DNA of 64,000 nucleotides, from contig OW799234.1 in NCBI GenBank assembly GCA_941918925.1, positions 108,001,884 to 108,065,883 on the forward strand, written 5' to 3'. Made by a program: the position numbers and the translations under genes. This document shows, piece after piece, positions 35,864 to 48,857 of this stretch. Source of the DNA: Phyto melanocephala (Eukaryota > Arthropoda > Insecta > Diptera > Rhinophoridae). Under the pieces are notes generated by a model that searched no databases, was not told where the DNA came from, and was given only the letters and a program-made list of their open reading frames with translations. Position 1 is the stretch's first letter; each line of letters begins with the position of its first letter.

Positions 35864-38800
35864 ACTCATTAGATGATTTATTGCATAAAAATAAATATTA
35901 GAGTTTTCAATACTGTTGTTAGACATTTTAATCAAAATTGTACAATTCATTTCAAATGAGGGGGCATGGTAAAGAAAATTAATTATTGGCATATATGCAG
36001 AACTATAATTGTTATAGGCTTTAAATTCTGTGTAATTGACTACAATATCAGCTTAATTCATTACATTTTGAACGAATAATCGTTAGGACCAAAGCAGAGG
36101 ACGTGATTTCCCCCATACAAAAAAATATATTTGATGTCATATCTGGATAACTGTAATCTCTTTTTTGTTTAAAATAAGTACAAAATTAAAATTTCCAAAT
36201 TACAACAAAAATGGTAAGGGTCGGGGAAGGGGGAGTAATACCCTCATACGAATAAACTACTAAATATTTATGGAAATTATTGCAAACCTAACAAACAGTG
36301 GCAGATAATATAAAAATCTATGTCTCAATGATTATAATGCAAACACTTTGTTAGAGCCAACAAAGCCGTCCGGGCTCTGCTAATGTTATGTGCAATAAGT
36401 AATATATACTACTATTATTCATATTTTACTTTATTTTTATTACTTACATATAAAATAAATTTAGTTTTTTCATTATTATTTCGTTCATTTTAAATTTTTT
36501 TGTTTAACACTAAACTTACTTCAATATAAAACAAAGAGAAAATTTGTCAAATACTTTCAATAAATTATTAATTTTTTCCATTAATTTTGAATAAACTCCC
36601 ATTATAAAGAAGTTTTAATTAATAGATTTTCTATTTTGTGAAAATCTTTTAATAAATCTTCTGTTCATGGAAAAGCATTCAAAAATTAGTAAACCTTATT
36701 AGTTTTCAATAAACTGCAGTCAATTTAGGGTATTTCATGTTTCACTTAACAAAACATTACAACTTAAGTTGACTTACACAAGCATAAGAGAGGCGGATAC
36801 CTTTAATAAAATATTATTTGTTAGTATTTCTTTTAGTCTGGTTAAAGAGTCTCGCTGTAAAAGAAAGTCTACACAGCAGCAGCAACAGTAGTCACAGTGT
36901 GTCATTAAAAAAAAAAACATTCAGATAGTTTTTTACATTTGATGGTCAATAACGATGCGACAAATACTATCTATGGCTGCAACAATAACAATACACATAT
37001 TTACGTACCTTATTTATATATTTGTATATACATATGTATAGGTTTATATAATCAATAAATGTATGCCATGGCTGGCTACAGCTACATCTGTGAACACGCG
37101 CATGCGTATAATGCACACACATGTGTATGTTTGGAGCTTGTATACACATACATATATTTAAGTGCGTACGGCTCTTCTCCATCCGCTAGCACTAACACAT
37201 TACCATACTACTAGCGTGTATAAATGGATGTTGTTATTTATATGGCTAACTGGGGGCTTTTGAAATGTCATGCGCACAATTGTCTGTGAGCGTTTCTTTT
37301 GGTCCGACACCTGATGAATCTTTAATGAACATTACTTGCCAACGTTGGAAGAAGAATCACTGTGAACATAAGAAATTGAACAGCGTATGTATGTACATCT
37401 ATTAACCAACAAGTAAATTCTTGGATACACGCACTCACATACATACTTATGTACACGTGTGTATACATGTATAAAATATCAATACATTGTTATTGATCAC
37501 ATAAAAACTAGATAACCATTTTGATGTCAAGATTTTCTTTTGAATTTTGTCCCCTCACGTTGTTTTTGGAGGGCTAGAGCATATTGATGTTTCGCATATG
37601 ATGGTGTTTTTGTTTTACACTGAGAGAAAAAATATGGATGTAAAAGGGTTCTTGAAAATATAGGCTTATACTGTAACTATAACAAATCAAGGTAAAATAA
37701 ACAATAAGCCTTAAATACACAGAAGGAAATTATTACAAGAGATCGGATTTCTATGATTAACTCTCAAAAAAAGTACAAGAAAGGCCTACCAGAGCTTTTT
37801 CAATGATAAGGTCGGGATGAAAGTTCCTCAGGCTCACAACTGTCTTTTATTTTTAATTCAAAAATTAAATTATATTTAATTTTTTTTAAAATTTTACAGA
37901 CTTTTTATTGTTCCACGATTGCTTTAGGTCAAAGTAGGTGAAGTTAACGATACCAGTTTTTTATGTGAGTGTACAGTATTTAAAGACAATTTCTGTCTTG
38001 AGAGAACGACTAAAAAATTAAAAAGAAAATAAAATAAAACCATCCAAATATAAAAAACTTTTGGAGACAACTTAACATAAATACTTTTAACGTAAATATG
38101 TACAAATATAAACATAAATCTATGTATCTAATTGTATATTTTGTCCATTCATCCGCCAAAGCCCCCAACAATATTCGTCTGTCTGTCTGTCTATACAGTC
38201 GCTTATTTTGACTCTTCATCTATCTGAAAGTGTGTAACTGTCTGCGCTTCAGTTACGGCAAACAAATGTACAAAGTATGCTAATGAATCTCATACGCATA
38301 TTTGGAAATCATGTATGACTATTTGTCCATCGTACATTCAACATCATAAAAAATATTAAAAACAAATAAAAATTAAAAAAAAAGAAATTTATTGCCGTGT
38401 CACCATATTTTATTAGGAATTTAATACATTTTGGGTGATTTTAAAAATATTTGGTTGGTCGTGCGCATATCTTTGTTGTTGTTGCTACTACTTAAAGTGA
38501 GAGCTCGGCGGACTTAAAGAAGATCTCAAAATATGTATGTGCAGGTATTAAAACAGCAAAATTATGATTTAGAGAAATTTATTGTAAATGTCAATGCTAA
38601 TACATAAATATGTATGTATATTCATACAGTACATGTGTATATTGGTAGCATTTTGGTTATACAGTTTAATGAACTGTAATATAATTTATTTTTTGTTTAT
38701 TATTTTTTACTATTTTCATATTTCTTATTGAGTATTAAAACAAATCACGAAGATGTTTAAATATTTTTTTTTTTCATTTTTTTTTTTTGATAAATGTTCG

Positions 38801-39480
38801 AGAAAGTTTTTTATCGTTTTATGTTAATGGTCGGATCAATAATAATGTTTAGTTGTGACCCGAATTCCTGCTGAAATCATTTAAAGAATTGTTGAGGAAA
38901 GAGATGTGGAAGTATGTACAAAATTATCAAATATTACATGTTTATTATTATCCTGGATCTAAGTATAATCTGTCAGCTTAAGGAATGTTTAAGTTCTGGC
39001 TAAAAATTTTAATGCAAACTTCTCTCCTCTAATTATCGATTTATCAATATATTTTTTTTTTATAAATTTAAAGTAAATACACAAGATTTAGGAAAACCAA
39101 AATAAGGGAGAGAGATAACATTAAATATTTCAGGAAATTATTTACGATAAATGGTGCTTAAGATACATACTTTTAGAGGCGTCGTATATATAAATAAATG
39201 CTCTAAGCGAATATAAGAATCTAAAAAAACATTGAAATGTTCTTTAAAGTTGCTAAGCGCTTTACTGGTCTCCACAACGTTTAATACTTTTCCTTAGGAT
39301 CGCTGGATTAGAAAAAACAGTGTTCGTTTTTTAATCCAATTAACCGTGAACAGCAAATTTGAAACAGAAAACAAATTAACACAATAAATATCTTTCAAAC
39401 GGGAGTGCAAATTATAACACTTTATCTGTATCCTTTGTTTGTTTTGTTTGCTTTTTTATTTTATTTTTTTGAAAACCGTT
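35864..39480. other. Noncoding DNA with scattered simple repeats
   Basis: No gene supported. The motif 'gaCGTGATTTCCCCCATAC' near 36100 and a related one near 36220-36250 echo 34576-34603, just before the DINE-1-like copy. Microsatellite-like CATACA/TACATA tracts occur at 37010-37160 and 37390-37470. Confidence 0.5.
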
Positions 39481-39577
39481 GTCATGTTTTTCAAAACGAG
39501 ATATCAAACTTTTAAATCGGTTATTTAGTTCCGAAGATATTAAAAAAAAGTCCAGTAACGCGGACCGGGTCAGCTAG
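39480..39577 (+). mobile_element. Helitron 3' end
   Basis: Ends ACGCGGACCGGGTCAGCTAG followed by T. CTAG is a Helitron 3' terminus (CTRR) and the GC-rich hairpin-like sequence just before it is characteristic. The upstream extent is unclear; no TC start was identified. Confidence 0.5.
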
Positions 39578-41236
39578 TTAATATATAAGGATATAAAGGA
39601 ATTTAAATCAGTTAAACCATCATGTGTGACACATTTAGGGTAGCCAGATTTGAAATTTGAAAAAACTTTATACCCGCGTCAAAAAATAGTACAAGTAAGA
39701 AAAGATATTTTTTAAGCAATCAAATTTTTAATTTATTATTATTTATTTTGCAAACAGCTGTTTGATTAAAAATATATCCAATTGACAATAAAAGTCTGAC
39801 CCATGGAGTCTGGCATCATGGTAATAAATCAGCTGATTATTTTTTCTTTTATTAGTTTGATGGGTCCATATGTTAATAAAAACTCGAGCTGTGAAAAATT
39901 GTTAATTTTTATTTTTAAATAAAAAAAAAACATAAGTCTATTTAATAAAAAAAACTCTAATTTTATATTAAGAAAAATTCTCTATTTAATTTGTATAAAA
40001 CTAAAAATTAGAATTTTTGTATTATATCTGGTATCCTAACATGAGCGGCTATTTTTCCTCATTTTGTGAATGAATACAAGTTGAACGGTAATTTGGTTGA
40101 TAGTTATCACGTACAGATCACGCATTTTCGGAATATGGCGAAATATTTAAACGAAAAACTTTGAATTACTGTAAAAACACATTTCAAAAGTAGTAAAAGT
40201 TCGAGATCAAGAATACAAAAGAAGACTATTGTTTGTTTTTATATTCGTCGGTTACTCTAAAATAACGCCGCTGTAATGAAAACTGTGGTCGAGAATTCAA
40301 GAACTTTAATTTGGCTTTAAACATTTCCAGAAGCAAGTTTCAATTAAATTTGAGTGTTTTAATAAATATAATAAAGTGTTTTAATAAATATAATAAAACT
40401 GCATATCGGCTTATTTAAGTTAGGACGTAATGGTCGCATTTTCAATATAAGACAAAACCTATAGAATATCATTATTCAAGATTCGCATTAGGTATATTCT
40501 TCTGTTTGAACTAAAATTGATATTATACTACTCAAAATCTTTGAGAGTTATTTCTTAAACTCTAGCAACCCACTTCTTAACTCTTTACTTTCAACAATTT
40601 ATTGGTCTCGTATCTAAAGTCAACAGGAAGCAACAAAAATCTCAACAGAATTATGGACAAATATTCAAGTTCCGGTAAACGAAATGATGTGATGCCAAAA
40701 TCCCAGCAACATTGACAACAAACAACTAAGTAACAAGATAAAATTATATGATTCACACTTCAAAGAAAAGTCTACATTAAAGAGAGCGAACGAGAAAACG
40801 TCAGATAATAAAACTTAAGATGAAAGAAAAAAAGCCGTTGAAAAGCAACTCTACTCTAGTTTAAATAATCGTCAGGCCAGCAAAAAGGGAAAAATACACA
40901 CTTTGTTTAAAACAAGTTAACAAGTAAAACTAAATAAATGTTAGCGAACCTCTAAAAAATAAACTTAAAAAAAAAAGAAAAAGCTGACAATGATGACACA
41001 CATGACAATACGATGATAGTAAAAATTAAAAAAAAAACAAAAACAATATTTAATAAGAACAACTTTAAGTTTAACATGTTTTACGCGTTAAATCTTGCGC
41101 TTAATAAACGTTACAGACACATACTACGAAAGAGCATAACAAGAAGAAAAAAAAAACAATATTAACTGAGAGGAAGACGCACCTTTTTTGACGTGCGCTT
41201 TATTTTGTCACTGAACTTGCTTTATTTACTTGCATC
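39578..41236. other. AT-rich noncoding DNA
   Basis: No gene or element recognised. A 21-bp direct repeat (aataaagtgttttaataaata type) sits near 40360-40395. Confidence 0.55.
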
Positions 41237-41241
41237 CGTTG

Positions 41242-41280
41242 CACATTGGGGCCAAATAATTGAAAAGTGGCGATTAATTC
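41242..41280. repeat. Transib left terminal inverted repeat
   Basis: CACATTGGGGCCAAATAATT then GAAAAGTGGCGATTAATTC. Only about five positions near the start and centre differ from the right end. Confidence 0.9.
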
Positions 41281-41512
41281 AAAATATGAACTTTAAAATT
41301 CATGATCGTGTTTGGTACCGGGTGAAAGTGGATAAAATTCTGCATCACTAATTGCAAAAATTATACTTTTAAGTTGTTTGCTTTAGTTGAAGTGAGCACT
41401 TAAAGTTGAATAATTGTTATTTTTTTGTTGTGCATATTGAAAAAAAGTGAAAATTTTGATATTTCAATTGATAATTTTTTCTATTAATACTTCTAAAAGT
41501 TAAATTTTTATA

Positions 41513-41531
41513 ATGGAACCGTCAACTTCAG
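41513..41531 (+). pseudogene. Candidate exon 1 of Transib transposase
   Basis: ATG opens M-E-P-S-T-S-G and meets a donor-like GTAGTT at 41532. An acceptor (ATTAATTTTAG, ending 42442) precedes GA-ACA-TGT-CCC, which continues in frame as G-T-C-P-K-T-I-Y-I-P-R-H-E-L into the long exon. The predicted intron is 911 bp. It is an inference from frame and splice motifs, with no transcript evidence. Confidence 0.45.
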
Positions 41532-41902
41532 GTAGTTTACTATATAGTACATGTTTTTTTGTTTAAATAAATGTTTTACAAATATTAAATGTTAATAAAA
41601 TAAAATTAGCCCAAAAATGGGCTATTTTTGATTTATATATGGAGTTTCAACAACTTTGTTCGTGAGCTTGCGTAAAATCGTCTATATAGTGTTATAATAT
41701 CAGATCTCAACTAATAAACCCCAAAATATTTTTTTGCGATTTTTTGCGATTTTTGAGTTATGCTTGTTTTTGTGAAATAACTTAAGATGCTAAAAATCCA
41801 CAAATATAAAAAAAAAAACAAAACATCAAGTTGTTTTTACTTTGTTTTGTCATTATTTTCGTTATAGTAGTTGTTATTGTAGCTAAAAAATGTGTTGTTA
41901 AT

Positions 41903-42123
41903 TAGGGATGGGGGCGTGAGTAACTTTAATTCACGCATGCTCACGTGATTGCGTATGTTTGGTTTATTTACTATGAATAAAACTAATTAAATTATTTTAC
42001 ATGTGTTTATGATATTTCAATGAATTTTACTTAAACATTTGTTAATTTTAAATTATTAGAAAATTGTATATGGCACAAGTGCACTATTTTGAAAAATTGA
42101 AGGAGGTCACGCTCCCATCCCTA
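41903..42123. mobile_element. MITE-like element inside the Transib intron
   Basis: The left terminus TAGGGATGGGGGCGTGA (41903-41919) and the right terminus at 42107-42123 are inverted copies with one mismatch in 17. The 221-bp span has no ORF. Flanking 8-mers do not match, so no target duplication is recorded and the superfamily is open. Confidence 0.6.
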
Positions 42124-42442
42124 TCTATTATTGTCATTTATTTGAGTCCTACATAATAACTGTTGGTCATATACATGCATCATACGAGTAAAGTTTTAAT
42201 TTTGTTTTAAGCTGGTGATATCAATCTACTAATATAATGATAATACATTTTTAAGAATTTCTATCCATCCGTAGGGTATTATTGATTCGGTACTGACACG
42301 TTTATTTATTGTTTTATCTGTCAATGTTTTGTGATGTGATGTTACATATTTAAAGTGTTGTGAAAGTGTAAATTATTCGGTACAGGGTTAAAGGAATTAC
42401 TTTTTGCAAATTTTAAACGAATAGAAATCTTATTAATTTTAG

Positions 42443-44254
42443 GAACATGTCCCAAAACAATTTACATTCCTCGTCATGAGTTGCATAATTTTATGAGGAG
42501 TGCAGAACCTAAATCACTTCAGGATAAATTTAAACTTTTGAGATGGGAAGTAATAAAACGTGTCGACCCTTCGGATATGGTAGATTTTATGACAAGGTTT
42601 CATAATTTTTGCTCTTGCTATAAGATTCGGTGGCAAAAATGTCATAGAAAGAATGAAATTTTTGTAAAAAATAATAAGAATTGGCTGGATGCCTCAATCT
42701 CATTTAGTCCACCACTAGAACCACAACAAAAAAGAGGTCGCAATGATCTCTCATTTGAAGAGTGCAAAGAAAAAACAAAAGTTAAGAAATGTAAAGACAT
42801 AAGAGATCAAATTTCTTTGCCTGTTTTGGCTTACGCCACACAAATGAGCTTGAGAGCTGCTGGAAAAAAAGATGAGTCGAAAATTGTTAAGGAAATAATA
42901 TCATCTCCAACAAAAGCCAAAAAATACCGAAAAAGTATAGAACAGGGACCATCACAGCAGTTAACTCCGGATGAAGCTCTGTCCGTTTTGGTAGAAGCGA
43001 AGCTAAGTCGCCACCAACATAATGTTATTAGAAAGGTTGCACCTGAGAAATTTCCATCATATAAATTGGTCCAAAGAGCTAAGAAAAAATGTTACCCAAA
43101 GGGAGAACAAATGAAAATTTCTGAAACATCAGCGCAAGTTAGCCTACAAGGAATATTGGATCATACCACTGAACGCCTTTTGTCGGTTAAAAATGCAGAT
43201 TTAAATTCGTTAGACAACGAAGAAATCGAAAAAATTACTTTTTACACTAAGTGGGGCTTTGACGGAAGTTCAGGGCATAGTTCTTACAAACAAGCCTTTC
43301 ATGACAGTAATGCATCTGATTCTTCTGTATTTATTGTCAATTGGAGACAGAAAAAAATGCTCTTATCGATACAGTGATATCAGTTGGAGAAAGAAAGATA
43401 AAAGTGAACCACAAACTAATTCTCGTTATGATTGACGGTAAAGTGTGTAACGCGATTACAGACACAAAGTCCACAAAAAAGTGCTACATATGTGGCGCTA
43501 CCAGCAAGGAGTTCAACAATATTGAACAAATGATTTCTAGACTTTTTTAAAAAAAAAAAAAAAAAAATTATTCACTTGGCATATAAACTTCCAATTCAAA
43601 AATGGCAGGCAAGAAGTGACGAAGAAAAAAAAATTATTGCTGAAACTAAAAGTCGTATTCAACGCGAATTTAAAAAAGAGAACGGGATTGATCATTGATC
43701 AACCAAAACCTGGTTTTGGTAACTCTAATGACGGGAATACTGCACGACGTTTTTTTAAGAATGCAGAAGTATCTGCTGAAATTACTAATATTGATTTAGA
43801 GTTGATCAAAAATATGCACACAATATTAATTGTAGTTTCTAGTGGTATTGAGGTCAACATTGAAAAATTTACAAACTTCGCTAATAACACTGCCAGGCTA
43901 TTTGTGAAAAAATATCCATGGTACTATATGCCTCCTACTCTTCACAAATATTTTATTCATGGGCCTGAAATTATATCATTATCGCCATTGCCAATTGGCC
44001 AGCTAACCGAAGAGTCTCAGGAAGCCAGAAATAAAGATTTTAAAAGTTATAGGGAGAATTTTGCCCGTAAATGCAGTCGAGAAAAAACGATGGAAGATAT
44101 CTTTAATAGATTTCTCTTAAGTTCAGATCCGTTTATAACAAGCATGAACAATAGTTCTAAAAAGAAAAAAGAGCTAATGCCAAAATTTGCATTGGAGTTG
44201 CTTGTACTTCCCAGCAATCAAAATAGCAATGATGAAGATGGAGATGAAGATTAA
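42443..44254 (+). pseudogene. Transib transposase (RAG1-like core), frameshifted
   Basis: An N-terminal region of about 310 residues is open (frame of 42481-43377), with KWGFDGSSGHSSYKQ carrying the first catalytic Asp (codon 43261-43263). A deletion and frameshift near 43340 leads to LILVMIDGKVCNAITD (second Asp, 43434-43436) and the zinc-binding KCYICGATSKEFNN. The sequence breaks at an A-run (43549-43567), where the expected 'WIRFFE' helix is missing. It resumes as IHLAYKLPIQKWQARSDEEK, shifts again near 43670, and continues LIIDQPKPGFGNSNDGNTAR, PWYYMPPTLHKYFIHG and LTEESQEARNKDF, which carries the conserved acidic site. The tail is acidic (NDEDGDED). The motifs match RAG1's D-D-E core and Transib spacing. 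It is disabled by at least three lesions. Confidence 0.9.
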
Positions 44255-44808
44255 GATTATTGTAACGAATTAATTTATGATTATGAAATTGAATGTGAAG
44301 TAAATACTAACATTGAAGGTAATAATGATTATAATAAAAAATTGTTGTTTTCAAAAAAAAAAATAGAATAACCGAATTTAATTAAATTTTTTTTAAAAAG
44401 TGTGTTTATGGTTATTTATCAATAAAAAAACAATTAGATTTTCAAATGTTTCATTTTTGAGCAAAATTTTAAAATTTCGAGAAAAAAGGTACGATTATAA
44501 TTTAAAAATTTTCTAATAGAAATACATATAAAATATTTATTCCTTATTATTTTTAAAAATATTACTTATTTTTCTTAAAGTAAATTTAGTATGCTTTAAT
44601 TTGCAATTTAATTGAATAATTTATAGCGCACCGTTCCAAAGTTACAGCAAAAAATGTGAAAAAAGAGGATTTTTTACAGAACACTTAATGGCCCATAAAG
44701 GGTTAAAAAATGTGTTTTTTCACTCTGTTTTTTTAAATGTTGGTTTTTTATGTATTTATAAATATCCATTAATAAAAAATATTTTTTTTTTTAAATTACG
44801 ACTACTAT

Positions 44809-44847
44809 GAATTAATCGCCACTTTTCATGCATTTGGCCCCACTGTG
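44809..44847. repeat. Transib right terminal inverted repeat
   Basis: Reverse-complemented it starts CACAGTGGGGCCAAATGCAT. The terminal heptamer CACAGTG is identical to the consensus heptamer of V(D)J recombination signals. Confidence 0.9.
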
Positions 44848-44852
44848 CGTTG

Positions 44853-46776
44853 TGGTTGACTCTATTTGGCAAAAGAAAACAGAGTTTAAAATAACTAAAT
44901 CATTTGAAGAAATCTTTTATTTAAGTTTAAATGCAATACGTCAAACTATGTAAATAATTTGCGTTAAGTACATTAAAATGTCTATAAAATCCAATTTGAC
45001 AATCGAATTATTGAGATTAAAGTGGAATTCGGAGGGTTCAAAGATGAAGAACAAACAATACGGATAATAAAATCATAAAAATTTTGCATTGGAAATTGCA
45101 AATGTCTGCAAACAGTCAGAAAAATTTCCGTTGCAAGTAATTGGGCTATTGTATATGTCGTTCCTTATGTATTAAAACGATATACCAACGTATAAAAGTA
45201 CAATTAGCTAATTCTCACGGTATCCGAAGTGTCGTTTTGTCATAATTTTTAAAAATTTTAAAATTGCTTTAAAATATTTTGCTGTTGAATTAAATTGGAA
45301 TAATATTATTCCACTCAACATCACAGATCAATTGAATTCATATGCATGTACCTTGTATGAATATTTCTAAGTGTTCATTTCCGAGTTTTTAGTGATTTTC
45401 TGTGATCGCCACAAATAACTCATTTTCTTGCTTTACATCTATCTATTCGAATCTTTTTAAAGAAAGTTGCATTTAAGCATGTCTAGGGGATAAGCCCCAT
45501 AACCAGATGATTCTTAAATTCCATAAGAATTTCATTTTTACACAATATAACACAAGATTTTATATATTTTATGTGTAACGTTGTTCAAAATGCAGAATAA
45601 TATAGCCACGTCGAAATTCCAAGTTCTATGTATGAGAAGATATGATATTGTTGTACTAAATATAGCAAAATATCATCCACTATATTTTGGCCACCTTGTT
45701 CTTCATAAGTTTGCATATGTTTTAAATTAAATCTATTTAAAGCTCTGTTGTCGTAGGCCAGAAAATATAAACAAGTGTTTATAAGCTTTATTTCCTTAAT
45801 ATGACAACACGACCGTTCGTCTGTCTATTCATTTGTCGATTCTTCTTAATCATTGCGAGTATTTGTTTTATGTTTCCCCATTATAACTTGAAATCGTTGT
45901 CATCATCTCCATGATAAGGTCTTTCAACACACATGTAAATTGTTGCGGCCGGCCTGACAAACAAGTTAAAACATTTAAACCGCTAAAAAAAACACATCAA
46001 ATTTAGTGTTAAGTCTGCTACTGTTTCATTTTTAAGTAGAGAAATAAATTTTAAAATAAAGAAATCACATGTGTGTTCAAGTATATGAGATACTTGTAGC
46101 ACCAACATAAATAGTAACGTTCTTAAGACTATTTTCACTTAAAGACCGTTTAATGACCTTTTTTTCTCAGTGATTATTTGTGATTTTGAGTCATTTTAAT
46201 TTGGTTTTTTTGTTGTTGCTCTTGTTGTTGTGTGTAAATAATTTCATTTGGTTGCTTTTTGAACTTGTCCGAATTATGGTTACAAACACCTAAGTGTTTC
46301 TTCAAATGATATACAATCTTGTTCTTCTTTCTTTATATGGCCTAAGTGTGTGTGTGTTTTTTACATTTAGTCGTACAACCTGTGATGTTAATGTTTTAAT
46401 TTAATTATGACAAGTTACTAAGAGATTTATAAACTGCTACTTGCAAAGTTATATGGCTGCTACTTGCAGTAAAAGTAACAGTAAGGCACACTATATGCAC
46501 ACATATATACATACATAGATACATACTTACATATATTATTAGCTTATGAAACTACAAACTACACTCAGGAATTTTTTATTATTTTTTTAAATTAAATTTT
46601 TATCGAAAATTTTATATTACTTAGGGTCGTTAACAATACAAAAATTAACCTACAGTTAACACTAAACTCAAAATTTAAACCTTGGTTAGCCAAAACCCAT
46701 TAACACAAAGTTCAGTTATCTTATAACTTTTAGATTATTTTGCCAAAGAAAATATTTGATGTTTGAATATAAATAT
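44853..46776. other. AT-rich noncoding DNA
   Basis: No gene or transposon recognised. Confidence 0.55.
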
Positions 46777-46779
46777 ATT

Positions 46780-47162
46780 GGGCCAATTCAAAGTGGTTGC
46801 ATATCAGTCATATTTGTACTATTTCATATTATTTTATGCACGCATAAAATTTTTGTTAGTAATTTCCATACAAATAAAGTAATAAGACTTTACACATTTG
46901 TTTCCTATGTATAAGAAATTGTTTATGTTATACTTTTAACCATACTGTCTCTCAGAGAGAATTTCTTCGCTTCTCACCTCAGAGAGAATATTTTCTATTT
47001 TCTTCTTTCCTGTATACATACAATTTTTAACAGCGTCATCTCTTTGTCTTCTTTCTTGTATTAAATACATAATTTGTTAACAAAAGGTGTTCAAAGTCAC
47101 TAGTCATATTAATATGAATTATACGACATAGTACAATATGAGAGTCTACTTTGAATTGGCCC
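46780..47162. mobile_element. MITE, PIF/Harbinger-like
   Basis: 383 bp with inverted ends GGGCCAATTCAAAGT; the similarity extends imperfectly for about 50 bp (CATATT-GTACTAT in both). ATT flanks it on both sides (46777-46779 and 47163-47165), a 3-bp duplication. GGG/GGC ends with a 3-bp duplication suggest PIF/Harbinger, although the usual triplet is TTA/TAA. It has no coding capacity. Confidence 0.65.
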
Positions 47163-47165
47163 ATT

Positions 47166-48659
47166 ATATTTTTGCTATTTTTAAACAATTGAAAGATGCC
47201 TCTACGATTAAAAAGATTAACACATTTGTATAATTTATATAAATTAAATATTTCTTATGGTATGAAAAGAAAATATAACCACAGAAGTCGAATGGATCAT
47301 TTTAATTTACCTGATACAGAGTTTTTCATGAGATATCGTTTATCTAAGAGAATTGTTATATTTATAATAATAAATAAATAAATATAATAAATTTATTAGC
47401 AGATGGCTGCATATTAAGAATTATATTTATGAATACATTTATTCTTCTTTTTGAAATTCATTCATAATAAATGATAACTACAAGTTAACTAACTCTTTCC
47501 TATTGTTAACAAACACATTTAATTTATAGTTTAAGCTAACTGAAAGTTAGTAAACTTTTACGTTAAATTTATTTAACTGAATATTATGTTAATAGGCCTT
47601 AGTTGAATATTAATACGAGCAGAAATTGTTTACAGAGCCATCCCTACAAGAGATTTAAAAACATTTGTTCAAAGTTCGAAGTGCCGAACTGAAATTTTTA
47701 AATTGATACTGCTGAAAATAAGGTTGCAACAAGATATTGCAATATTTTTACATATTTATATCATTCTAAGTTCGTCATATAAACACGACCCAGAAAAATC
47801 TTTAATTTCAAATTAATGACTTAAAAATCAATGCTTCAGTAGTTACAATTAGGCATCCTAACTCATTCTTTTAACACGGCGTTGTGAATAGAGGCAAGTA
47901 CTTAACACCTTCGCTTACAAATAAGAACTCAAATAAGTACTCTGTACGTTAGCTTACAAATAGGAACTCAAGTGAATACATACTTTCATAGCAATACAAA
48001 TTTATTTGATTTTTATTACTTTTTTTTTGTTTTTTTTTTAATTTATATTTTATTTATACAATTATTTGTGCCTCAGCGTCGCTTGGACATTATTTAATAA
48101 CCCATTGTCGTTAAGTTCTTTTATGGGTCAAAACTCGGTTTGTTTTTGCTGTCACACTTTAATTTAGTATAAACAAAATTGGTGGTAATCTACAAGACAT
48201 CAGATTATTAATGTACTGCTTCGTCGCTTTTGTCACAAATATTATTACTTAAGGCTTCGTTGCCCTTACGTAAACGTATTCGTTAGCGTTGCGCTCAAAT
48301 TATAAAACGTAATCGTGCCATATTATTGTCATTTTTTTGCTTAAACAATGACTGAGATATATAAATAAAACATAGTTTATGATATTTAAAAATCGTTTGC
48401 AAATTATTTTCATAGTTTTAAAACGATTTGGATTTTAAAACTAATTTATAACAAATTAATATTTTATGTTTCTCTTATGATTTTTTTTTTTGAAAATAAG
48501 AAATTTTTTAAACTACATTAATGATATATAAAGCTACTTTAAAAATATTGTTGACAACACTGCTTATACGTAAGAACGGAGAGAAATTCAAATTTTATCA
48601 GGTTCGTACGTAGGGCAAAGTCACGTTTTCGAAATAGCACCTATTTACACAAAAGTTCC
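47166..48659. other. AT-rich noncoding DNA with a 39-bp tandem duplication
   Basis: No gene supported. At 47913-47990 a unit starting GCTTACAAATA and containing GAACTCAA is present about twice, 39 bp apart. Confidence 0.5.
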
Positions 48660-48857
48660 TAACAGAAAACGATTTCAACATGTATGTTGATTTAAACATA
48701 CACACGGACAGATTACAGATGCCTAATCGACTCTTTTATTCATAGGCTTTGAGAAATTATATACTTTGTGGGGTCGGAAATGGATATTATAGAAATTTCA
48801 CGCCAAATGACAAAACTATATACTTACTATCCCTTACTCTCATTGTGAAGAGTATAA
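48660..48857 (+). mobile_element. DINE-1-like element, 3' portion
   Basis: 'aacatacacacggacagattacag', 'cctaatcgactc', TTTGTGGGGTCGGAAATG, 'aaatgacaaaactatata' and a decayed hairpin ending gtgaagagtataaaaa. Confidence 0.6.

Larger units (their letters stand above)
41242..44847 (+). mobile_element. Transib transposon (RAG1-related), complete ends
   Basis: 3606 bp. The left end CACATTGGGGCCAAAT and the right end (reverse complement) CACAGTGGGGCCAAAT are followed inside both by GAAAAGTGGCGATTAATTCA after a short variable spacer. Flanks are the identical 5-bp, GC-rich duplication CGTTG (41237-41241 and 44848-44852), the Transib hallmark. Inside lies a transposase-like sequence with RAG1-type D, D and E motifs. 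The transposase is broken, so the copy is not autonomous. A MITE-like insertion lies in the candidate intron. Confidence 0.93.
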
